A stretch of 64,000 bases of DNA, taken from the NCBI GenBank assembly GCA_030761205.1, contig JAULJL010000005.1, positions 8,023,501 to 8,087,500 of the forward strand, in the 5' to 3' direction. Positions 23,360 through 34,020 of the stretch are shown piece by piece. The translations under genes and the position numbers were made by a program. Positions within the stretch are counted from its first letter, which is position 1, and every line of letters starts with the position of its first letter. The notes below the pieces were generated by a model. That model had not been told where the DNA came from and made no database searches. It saw only the letters and a program-made list of their open reading frames with translations. Source of the stretch: Fremontodendron californicum. Its lineage: Eukaryota; Streptophyta; Magnoliopsida; Malvales; Malvaceae.

Positions 23360-24690
23360 ATTAAAATTTTGGTTTTCACACTATAAATATTTTGCAAGTC
23401 AATTTTTTTAGGTTGCTAGGTGCCACTTGGCATTTCACATTAAATATGATTTTTTTGTCATTAAGATGTTACGTGAAATTTTACCTTACCACGTCAATCA
23501 CTGCATGACATCAAAAAAAAAATTCTTTAACTACATATGGAACCATCAATCACATGTGTTCATGTGACTAATTTTTAATAAATTATATAAAATTATAGTT
23601 TTAAGGGTTAAATTTTTTTTAATGATTTTATCTTGGTAATTGATAATGAGAACATGTTTCAGTCCGATTTCCCCTTTCACATTAAGAAGCTGGTGAGATC
23701 TTGGTTCTATGCCAGTGGGGGTTTGGTTCTGTTAACACTCATTTGAGGGTCCAATTTATGAATATATATATAAAGAAACAACTTGCATTTTATCATGTAT
23801 ATATATATATATTACATTGTGGACCTTGCTATAATTTTCTTATACAAATTTTTATTCTCATGCACCGACAGTGGGCAGCCAAAACAGTAAAGCAAATATA
23901 TATATATATATATATATATATCTATCTTCCCAATTGAGTTTTATTATATATAAGTTTAATAAATAATGAAAAGATTCTTAAAGTTAAAATATTATTTTTT
24001 ATTTAAATTTAATTATAAAATATATAAAAATAATATTTTAATAATTTATATATAATAAAATGTGTTTACAAGTCAGTCCGGGCTCGACCCGAAACAAGCT
24101 TGGGTAAGAGGAAAAAAAATTTCTCTGGTCACCAAAAGATTCATATCATTTTGAATCCAAATTTAATTTATTAAAAATTTTAATTGATTATATTTTTTAA
24201 TTATGTATGCAAACTTTGTTCCACTACCCATCTTCATACATCCCTGTCACGAAAAGATTCATATCATTTTGAATCCAAATTTAATTTATTAAAAATTTTA
24301 ATTGATTATATTTTTTAATCATGTAGGCAAACTTTGTTCCACACACATTCCACTAACTTCATTAAATCAAAATATTATGTGCCCTAGAAAGTCAATAAAA
24401 AACATGCCACTACCTATATTATTAAAACTTCATTCTATTTTAAATTTTATTGAATTTGGAATTAACGTCTAATTAGTGGATGGATAGATTGGGAATATTA
24501 AAAGAAGATTGTTGCAGTAGTGAAGGACACGATGATCAGATATTGTATAAGAAATTAACAAATTAAGTTTCAAAAGATATGGTGATTCCTTTTAGGATAA
24601 AATAATGCATAGTACCATACGATGATTCTTTCTTTATTGGCCATGTTTTTACAAGCACGGCACGTTGTTTGCCCTCTATCTTTCCAATTT

Positions 24691-26950
24691 TTTTTTTTTT
24701 TGAAAAGCATGATTTATTTTAATTAAAAAGATGTTCTTTTACAAATCAGAAAACAGCATGCTGCAGACAAAACTAAGGACTATAAAACAACAAATCTGAC
24801 ACCCTATTTACTCCAGATTTGGCTAGCTTATCAGCCTCAGCATTAGCCTCCCTCAAAATATAAACAATTTCCCAGTTCTGAACTGCAGTTCGTACATACT
24901 GTATAGCCCTTATACTTCGCGAAATCCGCCATGGGGCTCTACTCGGATTCTTAACCCAAGCAACAACCATCTGGCAATCACATTCAATTATAAGTTTATG
25001 CGATAGCGCCCAAGACGAAGCACCAAAAATGAGGAAGGCTTCTTTGACGGCTCTTAATTCAGCCTCATATGCCTTAGCAGAACCAATAGATTTAGAAAAA
25101 ACTGCTTTCACCATACCTTGATTGTCGCGCATAATACCGCCAATCTCCGCAGGACCGGGATTACCACGCGCTGAACCATCGACGTTGAACTTAAGGCAGC
25201 CGGCAGGTGGCTTATTCCAAGTCATATCAATGCCAACTTTCATTTCCCTCTTCAATCGACAAATAGCATGTGACCACTTGAACTGCGAAAACAGCCCTTC
25301 CTCACAAGGCCACTTAGCCTTGGACCACAAAGCGAGTCTGAGTCTAATAGAGTCCAGTAACTGCCAAACAGCAACATTTTTCCTATTAAAAACAATATCA
25401 TTCCTGTGCAACCAAATAGACCATAGTGCAACAAAAAAAATCATTCTCCACAATTTGCTGCAATGATTCTCTGGGAATGCATGCTGCCACGCGAGAAAAA
25501 AACCCACGGCACTCCTTGGCGTGGACCAAGATATGCCCCAAGAAAGACAGCAATGGGCCCACACAAACCATGAGACTCTGCATGTAAAAAACAGATGCTC
25601 AGTAGTTTCAGGCATCAGATTGCATAGTGGACACAGAGTCGAACCATTAACAATAAGACCTCTCTTGCTGAGTTCAACTTTGGTAGCTACGCTGCCTCTC
25701 AAAACTAGCCAGCAAAAGATTTCCACCTTCAGAGGCGCATAACCGGCCCATATAAATTTCCAATGATCCCATTTTGACGAGGACTCATTCAACACAGAAT
25801 GGCAGAAAGAGTTAGACGAATAAGCGCCACTATGGGTGTGCTTCCAAACAACTGAGTCAAAGGAGTGTCTGAAGAGCACTTGTTTACCCAGCAGATCCAA
25901 CAGGGATTCCCACTGCTGAAGCTCCCAATCAAACAATCTTCTTCGGAGGTTAACCTCCCAGTGCCATTGATTATTCTGCCATTTGCCAAAATCCGCTACT
26001 TTCCCGCTTTTAGAAACAGCTACCGCAAAGACTCTTGGAAACTGCTCTTTAAGGATAACGCCTTCGATCCATTCATCCTGCCAAAAATTTATGGAGCTGC
26101 CATCACCTGGAAGAAAACACAACCCAGCATACAAAAAAGGATGGAAATGATTTGAAGGCATAAGGGGTCGAATAATGTTTTTCCAGGTTGGGGACATTTT
26201 CCGATACCGGCTGCATGAAGGAAGCAGATTACCCACCGATGACTCATATTTCCCGGCAATGACTGATCTCCATAAAGAGGAACGCTCATTCCCAAATCTC
26301 CAGATCCATTTATTGAGCAGCGCTCTGTTCTTAAGCCTTAAATCAACTAGACCGAGTCCTCCAAATTCCTTGGTATTAAAGACAGACTTCCAATTAACCA
26401 TATGCATCTTCTTCACCGACGAAGAACCACCCCAAAGGAATCTTCTGACCATTCTATCCAGCTCATCAGATACGGTACGAGGGATTTGAAGTAGGGACAT
26501 AAAATAAATGGGCAGAGAAGACAACACCGATTTAATAAGAGTCAATCTGCCCCCAATAGAGAGTAGATTGCCTTTCCAGCCGGCAAGCCTCTTATTGAAA
26601 TTATCTATGATAGGACTCCACAGTGAGATAGAGTTCGCTCCGTGCCCCAAGGGAAGACCGAGATAAAGGGATGGGAGACGACTGCTCAGACAACGGATAT
26701 CCGAAGCCCACCGATCAGTGACACTTTGCTCCACCCCAACTCCAAAAAGACTGCTCTTTTTCAAATTAACTTTGAGGCCAGATAACAACTGAAAGCACTT
26801 TAGAATTCTTTTAACATTCCTAACCTGCTCCACCACAGGCTCACAGAAGATAATTGTGTCATCCGCAAACTGAAGATGAGATATAGACACAGACCCCGAA
26901 TCAATAGTCATACCCCTGAAAAGGCCGGTTGAAGTAGCTTTATTAAGAAA
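24691..26950 (-). mobile_element. LINE B, 5'-truncated plant L1-type element
   Basis: Minus-strand insertion bounded by the 14-bp target duplication TATCTTTCCAATTT at 24677-24690 and 26951-26964. The poly(A) tail appears as a T run at 24691-24700. Its 5' end (minus strand, TTTCTTAATAAAGCTACTTC) lies at the same element position as LINE A's, despite a different target site. Confidence 0.9.
24773..26911 (-). CDS. LINE ORF2 C-terminal part: RT (partial), zf-RVT and RNase H, intact 712 codons
   Basis: One uninterrupted frame from an ATG at 26911 to a stop at 24773-24775. Seen: the RT catalytic block LQFADDTIIF (about residues 13-22), RT thumb (LPLGHGANSISLWSPIIDNF), the zinc-binding segment CPLCNLMPETTEHLFFTC, and an RNase H domain near the C-terminus (FNVDGSARGNPG, AYEAELRAVKEA, IIECDCQ, AEADKLAKS). 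The endonuclease and N-terminal half of RT are absent, so it cannot retrotranspose on its own. Any expression would depend on outside promoters. Plant L1-clade LINEs with a C-terminal RNase H are well known. Confidence 0.8.
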   Translation of the reverse strand: MTIDSGSVSISHLQFADDTIIFCEPVVEQVRNVKRILKCFQLLSGLKVNLKKSSLFGVGVEQSVTDRWASDIRCLSSRLPSLYLGLPLGHGANSISLWSPIIDNFNKRLAGWKGNLLSIGGRLTLIKSVLSSLPIYFMSLLQIPRTVSDELDRMVRRFLWGGSSSVKKMHMVNWKSVFNTKEFGGLGLVDLRLKNRALLNKWIWRFGNERSSLWRSVIAGKYESSVGNLLPSCSRYRKMSPTWKNIIRPLMPSNHFHPFLYAGLCFLPGDGSSINFWQDEWIEGVILKEQFPRVFAVAVSKSGKVADFGKWQNNQWHWEVNLRRRLFDWELQQWESLLDLLGKQVLFRHSFDSVVWKHTHSGAYSSNSFCHSVLNESSSKWDHWKFIWAGYAPLKVEIFCWLVLRGSVATKVELSKRGLIVNGSTLCPLCNLMPETTEHLFFTCRVSWFVWAHCCLSWGISWSTPRSAVGFFLAWQHAFPENHCSKLWRMIFFVALWSIWLHRNDIVFNRKNVAVWQLLDSIRLRLALWSKAKWPCEEGLFSQFKWSHAICRLKREMKVGIDMTWNKPPAGCLKFNVDGSARGNPGPAEIGGIMRDNQGMVKAVFSKSIGSAKAYEAELRAVKEAFLIFGASSWALSHKLIIECDCQMVVAWVKNPSRAPWRISRSIRAIQYVRTAVQNWEIVYILREANAEADKLAKSGVNRVSDLLFYSP

Positions 26951-28876
26951 TATCTTTCCAATTTATCAATATGTATAAACAAACAACTTGCATTTGATTA
27001 TAATTTATATGACATTGCACCGTCACCAAGGTGGTAAAATTCCCATCCCTCACCCACGTGCTCTTTACATGTGTAAAAAAATTAAATGACAAAACTAGGA
27101 TTAACCCAAATGGAGGCCGAAACAGAAAAACAGACAAGATTAAAATGAAAGGATTTGATCGAATAGGATTTTCTAGATCAGCATCTCGGGTTTATAGATT
27201 AAGCAATTTAGAGTAGTATAAGGGAGAAAGATTCAAAAAGGTTGTCTTCATCTACAGAAAAATGAGTTATTTTCAATTTTTTTTTTGCGATTAAGGCTTT
27301 TAGGTTGGGCATTTGGGATTTCTGTCATTTAATTGTGTTTAGAAATTTGATTATTGTATTTTTGGAATAAATATGATAAAAAATTATAAGTTAATTTGTG
27401 GTTAGGGTTTGTCATTGATATTAAAAATTTTAAATTTGTTTAAATTCAAATTCAAAAAATTTATTGACAGTTGGCCAACATCGAAATAGAGAAAATGCCA
27501 AGAAAATCATAAATTAATCCAGTCAAAATCTTTGATTCGATGTCTAGTAAATTAAAAAGTGAAGTTCGATCCAGAATCAAAGAAATCTTGAATCATACTT
27601 AAGGAATAGAAAAAAAAAAAAAGAGTTGCAAGAAAGAAAACATTGGGTTTTTTGAGAAGGAACTAGAGCTTCAAATGCTTCAATGGTTTCTTAATGTTGA
27701 TTTTCTTTAATTTATTTATTTAAAAAAAAAAATTGTAACTGTTCAGTTAGAATTTTTATTTAGTTGGTCCCTTCTGTTTTTTTCGTCTAATTGAATTTTG
27801 GGTTTTCTTTTTCTTCCATTAAAATTTTGGTTTTCACACTATAAATATTTTGCAAGTCAAATTTTTTTAGGTTGCTAGGTGCCACTTGGCATTTCACATT
27901 AAATATGGTTTTTTTGTCATTAAGATGTCACGTGAAATTTTACTTTACCACGTCAATCACCACATGACATCAAAAAATATTCGTTAACTACATATGAAAC
28001 CATCAATCACATGCGTTCATGTGACTAACTTTTAATAAATTATATAAAATTATAGTTTTAAGGGTTAATTTTTTTTTTAATGATTTTATCTTGATAATTG
28101 ATAATGAGAACATGTTTCAGTCCGATTTCCCCTTTCACATTAAGCTGGTGAGATCTTGGTTCTATGCCAGTGGGGGTTTGGTTCTGTTAACACTCATTTG
28201 AGGGTCAATTTATGGATATATATAAAGAAACAACTTGCATTTTATCATATATATATATATATATTACATTGTGGACCTTGCTATAATTTTCTTATACAAA
28301 TTTTTATTCTCATGCACCGACAATGGGCAGCCAAATCAGTAAAAAAAAAAATATATATATTCCCAATTGAGTTTTATTATATATATAAGTTTAATAAATA
28401 ATGAAAAGATTCTTAAAGTTAAAATATTATTTTTTATTTAAATTTAATTATAAAATATATAAAAATAATTTTTTAATATTTTAATAATTTATAAATAATA
28501 AAATGTGTTTACAGGTCAGTCCACACTCCCGAAACAAGCTTGATTAAGAGGAAAAAAAATTTCCTTGGTCACGAAAAAATTCGTATCATTTTGAATCCAA
28601 ATTTAATTTATTAAAAATTTTAATTGATTATATTTTTTAATCATGTATGCAAACTTTGTTCCACTACCCATGTTCACACATCCCACCAACTTCATTAAAT
28701 CAAAATATTATATGCCCTAGAAAGTCAATAAAAAACATGCCACTACCTATATTATTAAAACTTCATTCTATTTAAAATTTTATTGAATTTGGAATTAACG
28801 TCTAATTAGTGGATAGATAGAAGGGGAATACTAAAAGAAGATTGTTGCAGCAGTGAAGGACACGATGATCATATAT

Positions 28877-29219
28877 TGTTAGGTAGCAGAGTGACAGAAT
28901 AGTGTCTCACAACTAAAATAAGAGATGAGAAAATAGGAACTGAACACACAAAATTTAACGTGGAAAACCCTCAATGAATAAAGGGAAAAACCACGGGGCA
29001 AGACTAGAAGAATTTCACTATGAGAAAATATTACAACACCTCTCTCTAAATACTAGGAGAGAACAACCTCACAAAGAATATAAGAAAGTATACAAGAGAG
29101 GAAGAGATAATTCTTGGGATGGATTTAATACTTCTCCTTAAGGCTCTTTATATAGCCTTCAAGGAGGAACTCCTTCGTTGCTCCCACCGATGTGGGACTT
29201 TCTTATATAAGTTCTAACA
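28877..29219 (-). repeat. Copia 3' LTR
   Basis: 343 bp, plus-strand reading TGTTAGGTAGCAGAGTGACA to GTTCTAACA. It contains CTTTATATAG-type AT words on both strands and a GGGAGCAACG/GATGTGGGACTTT block. Differs from the 5' LTR at two positions near its start. Confidence 0.95.
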
Positions 29220-29233
29220 ATTCTCCCACTTGA
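29220..29233 (-). other. Copia polypurine tract
   Basis: Minus strand CAAGTGGGAGAATT, directly abutting the 3' LTR. It is the usual primer for plus-strand DNA synthesis. Confidence 0.8.
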
Positions 29234-29340
29234 AGATTTGATTAAACCAATCATATCTTCACACCACTCTTTCTGTCTTGCCATTCCATGTTGCTTACGT
29301 TTCTGATAGACCATAGGAGGATCGACACCAAATAAACTTG

Positions 29341-32300
29341 TCAGTGTTGATTGGCTTTGTCATAACATCTGCTAGGTTGTCTTTGGTGTGAATTTTTTTG
29401 CATATCCACACTTCCTTCTTCTACTACTTCTCGAACAAAGTGATACTGTATACCTATATGCTTTGTCCTGGAATGAAAGGCTGGATTCCTTGCAATGTGC
29501 AAGGCACTCTGACTGTCACAATACACAATAATCTTCTGCTGCTTGTGCCCGAGTTCTTCCATTAACCTTTGTATCCATATTGCTTCCTTGCATGCTTGGG
29601 TAGCTGCCATGTACTCAGCTTCTGTAGTAGACAAAGCTACAACAGTCTGTAACTTAGATAACCAGCTTACCGCTCCTCCTGCAAGTGTGAACACATAGCC
29701 AGTAGTGGATTTCCTTTTATTAAGATCACCTGCAAAATCTGAATCAACATAACCCCTGACAACAAGTTCTGATCCTCCAAAACATAATGCAACATCTGAG
29801 GTTCCTTTAATGTATCTAAGGATCCTCTTAACAACATTCCAATGCTCTCTACCAGGATCTGCCATAAATCGACTGACCGCTCCCACTGCTTGTGCAATGT
29901 CTGGTCTTGTACATATCATAGCATACATAAGGCTTCCCACCGCTGATGCATACGGTACTCGAGACATTTCCATCCTCTCTGCTTCATTGCTAGGACTCAT
30001 ACCTGAGGATAATTTACAATTGACAGGAAGTGGGGTAGATATTGGCTTACAGTCTTGCATGTTGAAGCGTCGCAAGACCTTCCTCAGATAATTCTTTTGA
30101 GAAAGCCAAATTTTCCTGTCTTTTCTGTCTCGGTGAATTTGCATCCCTAAAATCTTGTTTGCGGGTCCCAAGTCCTTCATATCGAACTCCCTAGCCAACT
30201 GTGCCTTCAAATCTTGGATTCGATCTTTGTTGGGGCCTACCACCAACATGTCATCCACATACAACAGCAAAATAATGAAATCATTATCATCAAACCTCTT
30301 GTAGTACGTACAATGGTCTGAACTCAGTCTGTTGTATTCAAGGCTAATTATGAAAGAATCAAATCTCTTGTACCAACATCTGGGCGCCTGCTTTAGACCG
30401 TACAGAGATTTGGTCAACCTGCAAACCAAGTTCTCTTTGCCTGTTTCAACAAAACCTTCTGGTTGGAGCATATAAATTTTTTCTTCAAGCTCTCCATGTA
30501 GAAAAGCCGTCTTTACATCTAGTTGTTCAAGATGTAAATCAAATGCAGCACACATAGCCAACACTACTCTGATAGTAGTAAGTCTGACAACTGGAGAAAA
30601 TATCTCGTTGAAGTCAATACCTTCTTTCTGAGCATATCCTTTTACAACCAATCTAGCACGATATCGTTCTACTTGATCATTGCTATCCCGCTTGATCTTG
30701 TAGACCCATTTGTTACCAATGGCTTTTCTGCCACGTGGTAATTCCACCAGTTCCCATGTCTCGTTCTTGTGAAGAGCTTCAATTTCTTCCTGCATTGCTG
30801 TCATCCACAGAGAAGCATCTGGGCTACTAGTAGCTTCATGAAAAGTTGATGGCTCTCCATCCTCTGTTAAAAGACAGTATGCAACATTGCTCTCCGTAAC
30901 ATACTCCGTGTGCCAATTTGGAGGCCTTCTCTCACGAGTTGACCGTCGAACTTCTACAGCCTCGGACTCAACTGGTTCTGGTACCTCATGCTCTGGTTCT
31001 GCTTCAGAAGAATCATCTTCTTGAGAATTTCTATCCATCTGCACTGTAGCAGTCTCTTTTGAAGTGTTGTCATTTGTTTGCTCACTTTGCAGTTCATTTT
31101 CTGCAAAAACTACATCTCTGCTGACAACAACCTTGCGGGCAGTGGGATCCCACAGGCGATACCCCTTAACACCGTCAGCATAACCCAAGAATATACATTT
31201 TCTGGATTTTGGATCCAGCTTTGTTCTTTCTTGGGAGTTGTACATCACGTACACAGGACATCCAAACACATGTAGAGAAGAATAATCAGCTGGCTTTCCT
31301 TTCCACATCTCCATAGGCGTCTTCAAACCAATCGCCGTTGATGGTGATCGATTTATCACATAACAGGTGGTTTTGACTGCTTCTGCCCAGAAAGATTTGG
31401 CCAATCCCGCTGTTCTCAGCATGGCTCTTGTTCTATCTAGGAGAGTTCTGTTCATCCGCTCTGCTACACCATTCTGTTGAGGCGTATGTGCAACCGTGAA
31501 TTGTCTCATAATACCCTCTTTCTTACAGAATGCTAGAAAGTTACCGTCTACATATTCTCCTCCATTGTCTGTCCTCAAGCACTTGATTCTTTTCCCAGTT
31601 TCAAGCTCTACTTGTGCTTTGAACTCCTTGAATACTGGAAACACATCTGACTTCTTCTTGATTGGGTACACCCATAATCTCCTGGAATAGTCATCAATGA
31701 ATGATACAAAATACTTTGCTCCACCCAGGGATATTTCTGGTGACTCCCACACATCAGAATGGATTAAGTCCAGTATGTGTTTGCTTCTTGTAGTTACTTT
31801 AGCAAACTTCAATCTATGCTGCTTGCTTATCACACAGTGCTCACAGAAAGGTAAATTGACCATCTTGAGCCCGGGCAGGAGATTGCGTTCTGCAAGGACT
31901 TTCAAGCCTCGCTCTGACATATGGCCTAATCTGCGATGCCACATTATCGTCGTTTCTTCTTGGCTGGCTGCTGCAACTGATGCATCTGCCTCTTGCAACG
32001 TCTCTCCCAAAAGCATGTATAGATTGCTTGTGATCTTCTCTGCTTTCATCACCACAAGGTTTCCTTTCACTACTTTCAATATTCCACATTCAGTGTGGAT
32101 CTTGCACCCGAGGTCATCCAATTGTCCAATTGACAATAAGTTCTTCTTTAAGCCCTTCACATGTCGTACCCCTTGAATTTTGCGAACAGTACCATCATGC
32201 ATTTTTAATCTGACGGTACCGACTCCAGCAATATCTAAGGCGTGATCATTTCCCATGAACACAGATCCTTCCGAAATAGGTTCATAAGTGCAAAACCAAT

Positions 32301-33216
32301 CTCGGTGTGGAGTCATGTGCCATGTCGCACCTGAATCCATTATCCAGACATCATTGAGTTTCTTTCCGCCTTTAGAACTAGTCGCTGCTTCACTATACAA
32401 GATTTCTCCATCATCTGAGGTACTTGCAACACAACCTTGGGAGGTTGATGTTTCAGAATTCTTTTCTCCACCCTTCTTATTATGCCAACACTCCTTCTTC
32501 GAGTGCCCTCTCATGCCACAATTGTAGCATTTAAGATTCTTCCTTCTTCGAGATTTTGATCTACCATGATTCTGACTCCCACTGGAGCCACGTTCTGTTG
32601 ATCTGCCTCTCATCACCGTTAAAGCCTCTGCTTGCTTTGAATTTTCTGACCTTTCCTCCTTATTCTTGCGCCTGGATTCTTCTTCAAGAATAGCACCGGC
32701 AACATCATCAAAGTGAAGAGAGTCACTAACATTGTTATTTGTGATGTTGATGATGAGTTGATCATACGAATCTGGTAAACTCTGAAGTAGAAGTTCCGCA
32801 CGTTCATTTTCCGCTATTTTGAAATCTGATGCTGTGAGTTGAGAAAATAGCGTATTCAGAGTGTTGATGTGATCCGTTACCGACGTGGATTCACTCATTC
32901 GAAGAGTGTAGAGTTTCCTCTTCAAGAATATTCTGGTGTGAAGTGACTTCACCTCGTACAATTTGTTTAGAACATCCCAAATCTCCTTTGCAGTCTTCTT
33001 CTCTGCAACACTTGACAAAACTGAATCCGCCATTGCTAGGTGCAGATTGGAAACAGCATTGTCATCCTTCTCTTTCCACTTTTCATCAGTCATTTCTGTG
33101 GGTCTACTTTCAATTGCTTCTAGACAATTATCCTTCCTCAAAATTGCTCTTATCTTCAATTTCCACAAGGAGAAATTTCTCCCACTGAACTTCTCTATCT
33201 CGAATTTTGCTGCCAT
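29341..33216 (-). CDS. Copia gag-pol polyprotein, 1291 codons
   Basis: Order of domains is Ty1/copia type. Gag (from residue 1, KFEIEKFSGRNFSLWKLKIR) is followed by the zinc knuckle CYNCGMRGHSKKECWH (230-245) and protease DSGA (294-297). Integrase has a HHCC-type zinc region (H427/H432, C458/C461) and the D488, D550, E586 catalytic triad (D,D35E). RT follows with LLLYVDDM (YVDD 986-989), then RNase H (GYVDSDFAGD, STTEAEYMA, VYCDSQSA). The frame is intact except near its end: a T7 run at 29393-29399 appears to have one base too many compared with the usual codon pattern. The last 15-22 residues are therefore out of frame and the family's final conserved Asp is lost. The ATG at 33214-33216 is the natural start, right after the leader. 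Acts in cytoplasmic virus-like particles; integrates in the nucleus. Confidence 0.93.
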   Translation of the reverse strand: MAAKFEIEKFSGRNFSLWKLKIRAILRKDNCLEAIESRPTEMTDEKWKEKDDNAVSNLHLAMADSVLSSVAEKKTAKEIWDVLNKLYEVKSLHTRIFLKRKLYTLRMSESTSVTDHINTLNTLFSQLTASDFKIAENERAELLLQSLPDSYDQLIINITNNNVSDSLHFDDVAGAILEEESRRKNKEERSENSKQAEALTVMRGRSTERGSSGSQNHGRSKSRRRKNLKCYNCGMRGHSKKECWHNKKGGEKNSETSTSQGCVASTSDDGEILYSEAATSSKGGKKLNDVWIMDSGATWHMTPHRDWFCTYEPISEGSVFMGNDHALDIAGVGTVRLKMHDGTVRKIQGVRHVKGLKKNLLSIGQLDDLGCKIHTECGILKVVKGNLVVMKAEKITSNLYMLLGETLQEADASVAAASQEETTIMWHRRLGHMSERGLKVLAERNLLPGLKMVNLPFCEHCVISKQHRLKFAKVTTRSKHILDLIHSDVWESPEISLGGAKYFVSFIDDYSRRLWVYPIKKKSDVFPVFKEFKAQVELETGKRIKCLRTDNGGEYVDGNFLAFCKKEGIMRQFTVAHTPQQNGVAERMNRTLLDRTRAMLRTAGLAKSFWAEAVKTTCYVINRSPSTAIGLKTPMEMWKGKPADYSSLHVFGCPVYVMYNSQERTKLDPKSRKCIFLGYADGVKGYRLWDPTARKVVVSRDVVFAENELQSEQTNDNTSKETATVQMDRNSQEDDSSEAEPEHEVPEPVESEAVEVRRSTRERRPPNWHTEYVTESNVAYCLLTEDGEPSTFHEATSSPDASLWMTAMQEEIEALHKNETWELVELPRGRKAIGNKWVYKIKRDSNDQVERYRARLVVKGYAQKEGIDFNEIFSPVVRLTTIRVVLAMCAAFDLHLEQLDVKTAFLHGELEEKIYMLQPEGFVETGKENLVCRLTKSLYGLKQAPRCWYKRFDSFIISLEYNRLSSDHCTYYKRFDDNDFIILLLYVDDMLVVGPNKDRIQDLKAQLAREFDMKDLGPANKILGMQIHRDRKDRKIWLSQKNYLRKVLRRFNMQDCKPISTPLPVNCKLSSGMSPSNEAERMEMSRVPYASAVGSLMYAMICTRPDIAQAVGAVSRFMADPGREHWNVVKRILRYIKGTSDVALCFGGSELVVRGYVDSDFAGDLNKRKSTTGYVFTLAGGAVSWLSKLQTVVALSTTEAEYMAATQACKEAIWIQRLMEELGHKQQKIIVYCDSQSALHIARNPAFHSRTKHIGIQYHFVREVVEEGSVDMQKNSHQRQPSRCYDKANQH

Positions 33217-33663
33217 GGTTGTACACGAACTGAAGCGAGTTACACTATTTCACCGTGAATAGTACCGTATACGTGAACAGTATTGTACGTATGTCGTACA
33301 CTAGAACAAATCCAGTATACGTTAACAATTACTGCAAAAGTATACAACCACACGTATAAATAATAACCGTATCTGTGAATAGTACAGTACAATTGAATAG
33401 CCCGTATACTGGAACAGTGACCGTAGCCCGTGAATAGTGCACCAGGTAGGTTCCCAGGAAAGAGAGGTGGGTCACTGATAGACACACTTAAATACCAAGT
33501 CTTTCCTAGCCAGAACTTCCCTAGACACTTTCACACTACCACACTTTATTTCCAGCAACAAGAATAATTCTTTTCTGATGTGGAAGATCAGACAATACTG
33601 CAACCACAGAGCATACTAAGAACCAACACTTTCACTACAGCGGAATAAGGACCACGAACCAAT

Positions 33664-33676
33664 GGCTCTGATACCA
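33664..33676 (-). promoter_or_regulatory. Copia primer-binding site (initiator Met tRNA)
   Basis: Minus strand TGGTATCAGAGCC, one base inside the 5' LTR. This is the standard plant copia site complementary to the 3' end of initiator methionine tRNA, used to prime minus-strand DNA synthesis. Confidence 0.95.
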
Positions 33677-33677
33677 C

Positions 33678-34020
33678 TGTTAGGTACCAGAGTGACGGAA
33701 TAGTGTCTCACAACTAAAATAAGAGATGAGAAAATAGGAACTGAACACACAAAATTTAACGTGGAAAACCCTCAATGAATAAAGGGAAAAACCACGGGGC
33801 AAGACTAGAAGAATTTCACTATGAGAAAATATTACAACACCTCTCTCTAAATACTAGGAGAGAACAACCTCACAAAGAATATAAGAAAGTATACAAGAGA
33901 GGAAGAGATAATTCTTGGGATGGATTTAATACTTCTCCTTAAGGCTCTTTATATAGCCTTCAAGGAGGAACTCCTTCGTTGCTCCCACCGATGTGGGACT
34001 TTCTTATATAAGTTCTAACA
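33678..34020 (-). repeat. Copia 5' LTR
   Basis: 343 bp, plus-strand reading TGTTAGGTACCAGAGTGACG to GTTCTAACA. It should hold the promoter for the minus-strand transcript; TATATAAAGAGCC on the minus strand (about 33946-33956) is a candidate TATA box. Confidence 0.95.

Larger units (their letters stand above)
20092..24581. repeat. Tandem duplication, unit 1 (contains LINE A)
   Basis: Runs from GATTCCTTTTAGAATAAAAT to just before GATTCCTTTTAGGATAAAAT at 24582. Excluding the LINE, it is about 2.2 kb, colinear throughout with unit 2. Landmarks are AGTACCATAC, CACGGCACGTTGTTTGCCCT, GTCACCAAGGTGGTAAAATT, TAGGTTGGGCATTTGGGATT, GGTGCCACTTGGCATTTCAC and GTGAAGGACACGATGATCA. It retains the empty sites for LINE B (about 20188-20201) and the copia element (about 24535-24550). 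The non-LINE part shows no gene. Confidence 0.85.
28877..34020 (-). mobile_element. Complete young Ty1/copia LTR retrotransposon
   Basis: Two 343-bp LTRs (28877-29219 and 33678-34020), TG...CA ends and a 5-bp target duplication TATAT (28872-28876 and 34021-34025). Coding is on minus, so the right LTR is the 5' LTR. I counted only two differences between the LTRs by eye, implying a recent insertion. A primer-binding site and purine tract are in the expected places. The matching empty site survives in unit 1 at about 24535-24550. Confidence 0.95.

Noticed and set aside
21565..26489. Antisense and alternative frames (60-154 codons) across LINE A and LINE B
   Set aside because: Shadows of the LINE ORF; they occur identically in both copies because the DNA is duplicated.
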